This document shows, one piece after another, positions 17,825-26,800 of a stretch of 41,802 nt of DNA. The stretch lies in the NCBI GenBank assembly GCA_026996895.1, contig JALWJX010000095.1, positions 1 through 41,802 of the forward strand. The letters run 5' to 3'. Within the stretch, counting starts at the first letter, position 1. Each line of letters starts with the position of its first letter. Below the pieces are notes generated by a model. The model ran no database searches, was not told the origin of the DNA, and was given only the letters and a program-made list of their open reading frames with translations. The position numbers were made by a program, and so were the translations under genes. This DNA is from Candidatus Kapaibacterium sp. Lineage in GTDB: Bacteria > Bacteroidota > Ignavibacteria > Kapaibacteriales > WFXC01.

Positions 17825-18268
17825 ATGCAATTAACCGAGGCTGACATTAAAAAAATTGCAGCGGTATTGAAAGTATCGCCCACAATTCAGGATGACGAAA
17901 TCCAATTCACTATCCAGAACCCTGCCAATGGTTTTACGCTGAGTTTAACGATTTACCAGAACGTCTCGTGGAATGATCAGAAAGTGACCATCGTTTCTGC
18001 GCTGACCCCATCGGGAATGTACCAACTCCACAACTGTATCGGGTACGTCACTTTCGAGGACGAAGAAGTGATCTTTGTTTCCCAGGACCCCCATCATTCT
18101 TCTTACTTCTCCACTATGACCATCGGAAACAACGCCAGTTGCTCCATTTTTGCCTCGGTAAATCAGGAACTTCTCCATACAGACTTTGGAGCCTTAGACG
18201 AGCGCCTTTTGCTGGCGGCAATGCAATTAGCGATCATCGAATCGCTTTTCTCGGCAGGCGAGGATTGA
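17825..18268 (+). CDS. Hypothetical protein (147 aa)
   Basis: MQLTEADIKKIAAVLKVSPTIQDDEIQFTIQNPANGFTLSLTIYQN...; internal ATG of ORF 17711..18268, TATCTTTG -7-like box upstream, close spacing to ybeY. Confidence 0.7.
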   Translation: MQLTEADIKKIAAVLKVSPTIQDDEIQFTIQNPANGFTLSLTIYQNVSWNDQKVTIVSALTPSGMYQLHNCIGYVTFEDEEVIFVSQDPHHSSYFSTMTIGNNASCSIFASVNQELLHTDFGALDERLLLAAMQLAIIESLFSAGED

Positions 18269-18271
18269 CCA

Positions 18272-18724
18272 TTGATGAGCTACACCGTGGAGGTTATCAA
18301 TGCCTCAGGCGAACATTATCTCCGGCAGAACCTCCTTCGGGCTGCTGCTCTGTTTGCCCTCCGCACCCTGCAATTGCCCTCCGGTCATCTGAGCATTGTC
18401 CTCACTACGGACGAAGCCATTCACCAGTTAAATCGGGACTATCTGGGGCACGACTATCCCACGGATATTCTCACTTTCGGGCTGGAAGCGGCTCCCTTAG
18501 TGGCGGAGCTATACATCAGCGTACCGACAGCACGACAGAATGCGCACGAATATGGCGTTTCCCTGACAACGGAATTGCTCCGCCTTGTGTTCCACGGCAT
18601 TCTCCACCTTGCGGGATGGGAGGATCAAACGCCGGAAGAGCGGCAGCAAATGCACGAAGCAGAAAATCGGCTGATGGAACAATTTGGTCGCTTCCGTCAA
18701 CAGGCAACAAAAGGGAAAAACTGA
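18272..18724 (+). CDS. ybeY: Endoribonuclease YbeY (16S rRNA maturation)
   Basis: 150 aa; LNRDYLGHDYPTDILTFGL and FHGILHLAGWEDQTPEERQQM metal-binding motif. Confidence 0.92.
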   Translation: MMSYTVEVINASGEHYLRQNLLRAAALFALRTLQLPSGHLSIVLTTDEAIHQLNRDYLGHDYPTDILTFGLEAAPLVAELYISVPTARQNAHEYGVSLTTELLRLVFHGILHLAGWEDQTPEERQQMHEAENRLMEQFGRFRQQATKGKN

Positions 18725-18752
18725 TCGTCTACCGGTTTGTTGAACGCTGGGG

Positions 18753-18826
18753 GACCCCGTAGCTCAGCAGGATAGAGCAGCGGTTTCCTAAACCGTTGGT
18801 CGCAGGTTCGAATCCTGCCGGGGTCG
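18753..18826 (+). tRNA. tRNA-Arg (anticodon CCT)
   Basis: Manual cloverleaf: acceptor GACCCCG/CGGGGTC, D-stem GCTC/GAGC, anticodon stem GCGGT/ACCGT with loop TTCCTAA (CCT), T-arm GCAGG-TTCGAAT-CCTGC, discriminator G; CCA not encoded. Confidence 0.95.
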
Positions 18827-19125
18827 CTACCACTGGCAAAATTACCAGCACACTTTGCTGCTATATGGATTTGTCCGCATTCTACCACCGAGAGCCTTTT
18901 GCCTGCTAACACGTTGAGCACCCTTTTGTTTCTTTCCCGGAGCTTCCATCAGTTGCGACACAAACCTTTCTACTTCAGCAAAGCAATAACAGGGCGCTGT
19001 GGAATGTCTTTTTCCCATCGGTAACACATCTGATTGTTCTGTGTTAACACTGTACAACTTTTCCCCCTGTATTTGCGAATTTCATTGTAAATTGCAACGT
19101 GTGGAAATAGAGGGATTGAACGACG

Positions 19126-22100
19126 ATGCAATTGAGCAAGCGACGAGTTTTCCTGGTCCTCCTGTTCAACTGGATATTTGCCGGAGGACTATTGACCGCG
19201 CAGGTTTTCTCGCTGGTTGATCTGGACATCTCTAACTTTCCGATTATCCGCTCCCGATTGATTCTTTCGGACAACAGCGGACAATCGATTCGGAACTTGC
19301 AACCGACTGACTTTGAGATTCTGGAAAACGGGCAGCCAAGAACCATACTGCAGGTCTTTTGTAAGCCAATCGAAGAGCGCAAGCCCATCCAGGTTGTACT
19401 TGTTGCGGACAAAAGTATGTCGATGGCAAATCACACTGCCGACGGCGTGACAACCCGGATGGAACTGTTGAAGCAATCAATGTCTGAATTCTTAGACGCC
19501 GTTGAGTTTGTCCAGCGCACGGAAATTGCCCTCACCGCTTTCGATGCGGAAGCCTACCTTATCGCCGGATTTCAGGGTTCAGCTTCATACCTCAAAACAG
19601 CTTTGCAGGGGCTGGAACCTTCCCAGCGAGTTGGAACAAACTACGAAGCAGCCTTTCTGGATCCGGCTTATGGCGCTATTCCCCTGCTGGAAAGTCAGCC
19701 CAATCCTGACAACAATCGCCGGGCGATCGTGTTTTTTACCGATGGGCAACCGATTCCTCCTTCTTCGTTCGATTACAACGTTGTTGATGAAATTATCACG
19801 CGGGCGCAGTTAGCAAACATTGAAATTTATCCGATCACCTTAGACCTCCGAATGCATCCAGACCTGCGCAGAATCGCTCGAGAAACTGGTGGTCTGGCTT
19901 TTGAGCAGTTGAAGACAGTGGAAGAAGTCAAAGCCATCTACCGGCTGATTGCTGATCGTTTGCAGGGCGTAGAAGCGTGCGAAATCATCTGGCAATCAGA
20001 CGTCGGCTGTGGTGCAACCAGCCGCATTCGATCGGTGGAAGCAACGTATCTTCCACTGGCACTTCGAACCACAACCGTGTATACTGCTCCGGATAACAGC
20101 GTCGCTGCTCTGGATGTTTCCAGTTTCGTCCTTGGGTTTGGCAATCCCATACCGGGAGACACGGTCTATCGGGACCTTCAATTGACCGCTCATAATGCGG
20201 ACTTTACGATTTCAGTTGTACAATTGACCGGCGCCGGAAACGGCTTTTTTGTCAAGGATTGGGGTGGTTCCCCACCACCTTTTGTCATCTCGCAAGGGAC
20301 AACCCGCACCCTGCGACTGGGATTTATAGGACAGCCGCAGCAGAGCTTTCAGATCCAGACGCTGCAAATTGATGCTACACCGTGCCCGGTGGAAGTGATC
20401 ACACTGTGGGGTGGACGACCGGGACAGGCAGATGCACCGGTTCAGCTACTTTCTCCTGTCGGCGGCGAAATCTTTGCCTCCTGTGATTCCGTCGCCATCC
20501 GCTGGGGCGGCGTCCCGGCTTATCAGCCCGTGTCGCTATGGTACAGCACGGACGGGGGCAATTCGTGGCAATTGATCACTGACAACGCAACTGGTTACCG
20601 CTACATCTGGGTTCCCCCAGCGCCCGGACAGCGATATATGATCCGCGTCCAGGCTCACGCCAATGTCCCGATCTGGCGCTGGACAATCGCAGGAGCACAC
20701 GCGCAGCAGGAACAAATCCTCAGTCTTTCCTCTAATACGGACGAAGCAGTGGTTGCGCTGGGTCACTTCGAGGGACAACCCATTCAGTTCGGTGACAGTG
20801 TTCAAATTTCCTCAGGACGAGCTTTCCTGCTCCTCGCCTTTGCTGATGGTGTTCCCCGCGATGCCGTCGAAGTTCCAGCATCTGCCAAACAGGTCGTGCT
20901 CAACGATCAGGGTTATGCGTTTGTCCTGATGCCAAATTCGATAGCTCAATTCCGGATTGTGGATAGCACTCTGCGCGCACGATGGCGCCGATCCTATACG
21001 GATCCTCTGTTCCGCGATACTCTGAAGCAAATCACCTTAGATCCGCAGGGTCGCTGCTACCTGCTTCGTACTTCCCTGGAATTGCTTCCGGGCAATACCC
21101 AGCTATGGCGATCCTTCATTGAACGAATTAACCTCACTGGAACTGTCGTCGAACGATTCCAGTTGCCGGATATCCGGGCAACCCGGTTTGCGGTCGATAT
21201 CGACGGCAATTACATCGTAACCGGACGGTCTTATGCCAATACGCTGGTCCCCCGCGGAAAGTTTATTGCCAAATTCAATTCCAGCGGTCAACTGCTCTGG
21301 CATTACCTGCTGGGCGATAATGTTACGACGACAGCCTTAGCGACGGACATCACCGGCACTATTTACCAGAGTGGTTTCTTTTCCGGAATGGCAAATTTCC
21401 CGCATCGGAGCATAACTTCCTATGGAGCAACCGATGGTATGCTGCTGGCATACGCTCCCGACGGCACGCCCCGATGGTCGCACCACTTTTACACTGTTGG
21501 CAGCTTCGACGATCAGCTATGGGACCTGGTCGTCAATCGGAGCGGGCAGCTCTTCATCACCGGCACTTTTAAAGGACGCACTTTGTACCGCAATGGAGAG
21601 GTAACGCTCCGCAAATCGCAGAATCGCTTTGATGCGGAAAGCTTCATTGTCGCTTTTGATGAGCAGGGCGAACCCTTGTGGTGGATGCTCAACGAAGGCA
21701 TTCGCGACGATCGGATTACGACCCTTTCCCCCGATCCGCAATTCGGTGTATTTGCCGGCGGCGGGTACCAGAGTCCGAAACTACAATGCTATCCCTACGA
21801 ACTCTCGAATGCAGGACAATCCGACTTCCTTATCGGGCAAGTTGTACCGCTACCGGGCGGTAAAGATCAAAGCGACACAGTCTTTACTATCGAAGCGCCG
21901 CAGCTTCGCATTGCTGCCCATACGCTGGACTTTGGAATGGTCCCGGTCGGACAACAGGCGATTTTGTTCGATACCATCTGCAACGAAGGAACACTGCCGG
22001 TAGAAATCGTGTTATCCATTACGCAGCTCAACTTTCAAGATTTTGCGGTGTTAGTCGCCGTCGATACGTTAACCATCCTTCCTGGTGAATGCCTCCCCCT

Positions 22101-23850
22101 CAAAGTCTTATTCCAGCCCCTCAAGGAAGGCGTTCGCCGTACCTTCCTGGACATCTTCTCTCCCTGCCTGGGCACAGTCAGTGTTGAACTGCGAGGCGAA
22201 GGCGGCACTCCCTGCACCATTGTTGCGCTTAACTCTGCGGATGTGGTGCAAATAGCAGCTGGCAAAGATACGACCTTTACTATCCCGAATGCCTTCTGCA
22301 ACCAGAACAACTATCCGCTCTCGCTGAGCATATCGCTGGCTGGACCGGGAGCAACCTACTATACCCTGCTATCCCCTGCGACAGCGCAACTCCAGCCGGG
22401 CGAATGTTACACAGCACAACTCCGGCTCTCTGCACCCCAGCAACCCGGTCCCTTACCCAGCGCCTGGTTAGAATACGCCGTTCCTGAAGAATGCGATGAC
22501 CCCATCACTCGCCTGATCGCAGTAATTCTCCCAATCCCTCCGCAAATTTCAGCAATTGTTCCAACTCCTCTCCAGCTTTTGTGTCCGGACTCAACCGACA
22601 CCACCCAGATCGCCATCCACAACGGGGGGCAAGAACCGCTGGTGGTTTCTGCTCTTGACGTCAATGTTCCTCCGATCACTGCAACCATCCTCACACCGTT
22701 GCCATTGAGCATTTATGCTGGCGAGTGGGATACCGTAACGATCGCATACCGGAGTCCGGCAGTGGGAGTTTTCACGGGCACAGTTCGAATCCATAGCAAT
22801 GATTCTGCTCGCAGTCCTCTGGAACATCCGATCACGATCGAAGTTCCGCAAATCCAGCTTGCCATTACTCCCAATCCTCTGAATCTTGGAACCCTGCTGC
22901 GTGATCAATTCCCGCTCACCCGCACCGTCACCCTCCGGAACACCGGTACTATTCCGATTACCATCCGGGAAGGAACAGCCGATGGCGTTACACTCCGTAC
23001 CCCTGATGGTAATCCCATCGTCCTGTTACCTAACGACAGTGTCCAGGTCGAAGTGATTATCACAGCTCAAGCCATCGGCTCATTCTCGGTAATGGTTCCA
23101 CTCACGATGGAACCGCAGTGCTCGCCCCAATGGCTGTCAGTGGAAGGGACAGTGGCGCGTCCCGCTATCGGTATTCAGGCACCGCAGCTTGCACTTGACC
23201 CTCACCAGCAAAATGTTCGCATACCCATCATTTTCCAGGGACCGGCTGGGGGAATCTTCAATCGAACCATTGCGCTGTCTGTTGAGATTGATCCCGCCGT
23301 CTTTTTTATCCGCAGGATCGAAGGAGCACAGCAGGTACAACGTACGATCAAAGCGCAACAGCAAATCGCAACCTTCGCGGTTCCTTTAGCAAATCTGACC
23401 ACTTCACCAGATACGCTGTGGGTCGTGGGGGATGCTTTACTGGGTGATCGGGTTTTCTCACCGATTCTGCTCAGTGTCGCTCCTCAGGATACAACGATCT
23501 TTGAATTTCAGCTCCAGCCCGGCGCTATTCAACTGGTGAATATTTGTGAAGAAGGCGGAAAACGGTTGCTCCGCTCCCCGTGGGGTGCAACGTTCGGTGT
23601 ACACGTACAAATTACACCTCCCGAAGCCGTTGAACTTACTGCCAATGTAGTCGAAATTGGACAACATACACTTCAGATTTACGATCTCCGGGGGCGATTG
23701 CTGTGGCAGCAGCCGTTCCAGGTTGCAGCACCAGTGCCTGCCCAGTATCAATTTCGCATCGCAACACGAAACTGGCAAAGTGGGCTCTATTACTGCATCC
23801 TCCGAACGCCAACGCAACACAGTGTGCAGAAAATATGGCTGGTCCGATGA
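19126..23850 (+). CDS. Large secreted VWA-domain protein with beta-propeller-like and choice-of-anchor-D/ASH-like regions and a T9SS type A sorting domain
   Basis: 1574 aa; MIDAS residues VADKSMSM...GTNYEAAF...VFFTDGQP; STDGGNSWQLI module; DFGMVPVGQQAILFDTICNEGTLPVEI; C-term LQIYDLRGRLLWQQPF...SGLYYCILRTPTQHSVQKIWLVR. Confidence 0.88.
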   Translation: MQLSKRRVFLVLLFNWIFAGGLLTAQVFSLVDLDISNFPIIRSRLILSDNSGQSIRNLQPTDFEILENGQPRTILQVFCKPIEERKPIQVVLVADKSMSMANHTADGVTTRMELLKQSMSEFLDAVEFVQRTEIALTAFDAEAYLIAGFQGSASYLKTALQGLEPSQRVGTNYEAAFLDPAYGAIPLLESQPNPDNNRRAIVFFTDGQPIPPSSFDYNVVDEIITRAQLANIEIYPITLDLRMHPDLRRIARETGGLAFEQLKTVEEVKAIYRLIADRLQGVEACEIIWQSDVGCGATSRIRSVEATYLPLALRTTTVYTAPDNSVAALDVSSFVLGFGNPIPGDTVYRDLQLTAHNADFTISVVQLTGAGNGFFVKDWGGSPPPFVISQGTTRTLRLGFIGQPQQSFQIQTLQIDATPCPVEVITLWGGRPGQADAPVQLLSPVGGEIFASCDSVAIRWGGVPAYQPVSLWYSTDGGNSWQLITDNATGYRYIWVPPAPGQRYMIRVQAHANVPIWRWTIAGAHAQQEQILSLSSNTDEAVVALGHFEGQPIQFGDSVQISSGRAFLLLAFADGVPRDAVEVPASAKQVVLNDQGYAFVLMPNSIAQFRIVDSTLRARWRRSYTDPLFRDTLKQITLDPQGRCYLLRTSLELLPGNTQLWRSFIERINLTGTVVERFQLPDIRATRFAVDIDGNYIVTGRSYANTLVPRGKFIAKFNSSGQLLWHYLLGDNVTTTALATDITGTIYQSGFFSGMANFPHRSITSYGATDGMLLAYAPDGTPRWSHHFYTVGSFDDQLWDLVVNRSGQLFITGTFKGRTLYRNGEVTLRKSQNRFDAESFIVAFDEQGEPLWWMLNEGIRDDRITTLSPDPQFGVFAGGGYQSPKLQCYPYELSNAGQSDFLIGQVVPLPGGKDQSDTVFTIEAPQLRIAAHTLDFGMVPVGQQAILFDTICNEGTLPVEIVLSITQLNFQDFAVLVAVDTLTILPGECLPLKVLFQPLKEGVRRTFLDIFSPCLGTVSVELRGEGGTPCTIVALNSADVVQIAAGKDTTFTIPNAFCNQNNYPLSLSISLAGPGATYYTLLSPATAQLQPGECYTAQLRLSAPQQPGPLPSAWLEYAVPEECDDPITRLIAVILPIPPQISAIVPTPLQLLCPDSTDTTQIAIHNGGQEPLVVSALDVNVPPITATILTPLPLSIYAGEWDTVTIAYRSPAVGVFTGTVRIHSNDSARSPLEHPITIEVPQIQLAITPNPLNLGTLLRDQFPLTRTVTLRNTGTIPITIREGTADGVTLRTPDGNPIVLLPNDSVQVEVIITAQAIGSFSVMVPLTMEPQCSPQWLSVEGTVARPAIGIQAPQLALDPHQQNVRIPIIFQGPAGGIFNRTIALSVEIDPAVFFIRRIEGAQQVQRTIKAQQQIATFAVPLANLTTSPDTLWVVGDALLGDRVFSPILLSVAPQDTTIFEFQLQPGAIQLVNICEEGGKRLLRSPWGATFGVHVQITPPEAVELTANVVEIGQHTLQIYDLRGRLLWQQPFQVAAPVPAQYQFRIATRNWQSGLYYCILRTPTQHSVQKIWLVR

Positions 23851-26800
23851 TCCATCCATATCGCCTTCCATTCACTGCCATTGTAACGCTGTGTTGGTCG
23901 CTACTCTCAGCACCGGCATTCGCTTCGGATATCCAGCAGGATTCCGCCCGGCAATGGTGGAACGCGCTGCAACAGGCAGCCTTTGTCGAAAATCGGGGGC
24001 AATGGGGAGATGAAGCAAAATTTTTGCTGTCAATGCCGGGTTTTCATATCTGGCTGACTGATTCTGGAATGGTGCTGGATCAGTTCCGTATCGACTCCTC
24101 TGCAGCATCCCCGCTGCGGCGTGGGCATGTCATTCGCATTCTCTTTCCGGTATCCAGCAAACCCCACTGGCGAGCAGTGGAAACACTTTCCGGTTTTTAT
24201 CACTTTTTCCGCAACGGACAGGCGTGGCGCTTTGTTCGCCGCTACCGACGCATCTTTGCCGATTATGGAGACTTCACGCTCGAATATCTGATCGATACCG
24301 TGCACAAAACCCTTCGATACAACCTTCACTTTCCACAGGGACGGACACTCTCCAGTTTCCAGATCCGTATCGTCGGAATCGATTCGCTGTGGATCGACGA
24401 AGCTCACCGGTTGGTCTGCCGGACATCGGTCGGCACCATTACGCAACTCCCTCCTGTTGCTTTTGTCCATCAGGACAGCATCCGGGCAGTTGAATGTGCC
24501 TTCCATCGTTCTGCACCCGGCGCCTACACTTTCCGCATTGCACCTTTGCTTCCCCAATCTCGCCTCACAATTGACCCGCTGGTTTTCAGCAGTTATATCG
24601 GCGGTGCTAACAGTGATGAAGTATGGGGTGTGGCGATTGATAAAAATGGCAACATTTACCTCACCGGACGAACGGTTTCTGCCAGCTTCCCCGTTACAGC
24701 GGGTGCCTATCAGACAAACAAGAATGGACAATACGACGCTTTTGTGGTCAAGCTGAATCCTTCCGCTTCTTCCCTGATTTATGCTACCTTTCTGGGTGGT
24801 AGTGCTGACGACTACGGCAACGACATTGCGACCGACCTGGCAGGCAATGCCTACGTCACAGGGGTTACGTGGTCATCCGACTTTCCGGTGGCTTCTGGAT
24901 ACTCAACAACCTTTGCCGGACAACGGGATGTCTTTGTTTCCAAACTGTCACCCAACGGTGCATCCCTGGTCTACTCTACCTTTATCGGTGGCGTAAGCTG
25001 GGATGATCCGAGCAAAATTGTGCTCAATAGTGCCGGAGAAGCGATTGTCTGTGGACAAACGGTATCCAGCAACTTTCCCGTTACGCCAAATGCGCTTTCG
25101 ATGGTGCTCAACGGAAATCCCTCCATCAATACGTGGGATGGCTTTGTTTTCAAGCTCAGCGCTAACGGGCAACAACTGCTGTACAGCTCTTTCATCGGCG
25201 GACGGAGTCTGGATGCTGCCAGCGGCGTCGCTGTCGATGCGCAGGGGAACATCTACGTTACCGGACGGACCATTTCTCCGAATTTCCCTGTCACCGCAGC
25301 AGCCTATGATACTACGCTGAATGCCGGTGATTCCTCCGCGTTCGATGCCTTTGTGCTCAAGATTAATGGGAGCTCTAGCAATCTTGCCTGGAGCACATTT
25401 TTAGGAGGAACTTCCCACGATAAAGGTACTGCTATTACCGTTCTTTCCAACGGCAATGTTGCCGTTTCCGGCATTACGCAGTCATCGAACTTTCCGGCTT
25501 CCAACACTTATGGTGGCGGTGAGGATGGCTTTGTAGCGCTTTTCAACAGTAGCGGAAGCTCCCTTCTGGCTGCCCGATTTATTGGTGGCAGCAGCACCGA
25601 TCGAGCGCTGGATATTGCTGCTGACAATTCCGGGATTTATCTGTGTGGCAACACAGAATCCGGGGACTTTCCGACTACCAGTAATGCTTACGACCAGAGT
25701 AACAACGGTGCTCGAGATGCTTTCGGAGCAAAATGGAATCTTTCCCTTTCCACGCTGCTGTACAGCTCTTACCTGGGTGGCTCGGAAAATGAAGAAGGAC
25801 TCAGCCTCGCCGTTGACGACAATGGACAGATGGTCATTGGTGGCTATACGTTATCGGACAACTTCCCGACAACCCGTGGGGTTTTCGACTCAACCTTTGG
25901 AGGCAGCAGCGGTGATGGATTTGTAGCCATGCTGGGCACACTGCCGCCGCACATCACCCTGCTCAATCCGGAAGGGGGAGAATCCTGGTGCGTCGGCTCT
26001 GAGGTGTCCATTCGATGGCAGAGTCGGAGTGTGCAAGAAGTGAAAATTCTTCTTTCCTCAGACGGAGGCAATACCTTTCCCACCGTTTTAGCTCAACACA
26101 TTCCTGCCGCCTACGGGATGTGGGTATGGACAATTGATCCCTCACTTTCTCCCGGCACAACCTACCGGATTCGGATACAGGATCAGAATTCTGCCACTGT
26201 CGTAGATGAGAGCGAAAACTTCACCATCAAAGCGCCGCCACAGATTCTGCAGCATCCGGATTCAGTCGAAGTGTGTGTCGGAGATACGGCTGTTTTCATC
26301 GTCCACGCCCTTGGCTTCCCAACTCCGGTTGCAGAATGGCAGGTCAGCACCGATGGTGGTAGCACCTGGCAGAATCTCAATGTAAGTGGAGACACTTTGC
26401 GCATTGCTCCAGTTCCTGCCACTGCTGACGGCAATCTCTATCGCGCCGTTTTTTACAATGTGTGCAGTGAAGGCGTTGCCTCTAACGCTGCCCTGCTGAC
26501 CGTCGTACTGCCGCCACAAATTCTGCAACAACCGCAATCTCAAACAGTCTGCATTGGAGACACTTTGATTCTGGAAGTGCTCACTGATCAGCAGGATGTG
26601 CAGTATCAGTGGCAGAAGGATGGACAGAATCTGCCGGGATACACTCAGCGCCGTCTGGTTCTCCCGGATGTTACGGCAAATATGGCGGGGAACTATACGG
26701 TGGTTATAACCGGACGGTGTCCCCCGCCCGTAGTTAGCGCTGTCGCCCATATTGCGGTGCAGGACGTTCCAGAATTAGCGGAACCTCCTTCATTCCGACC

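Noticed and set aside
18753-19125. tRNA-Arg as integration site of a mobile element carrying the VWA/SBBP genes
   Set aside because: No integrase, no second copy of the tRNA 3' end noticed, and flanks are housekeeping genes.
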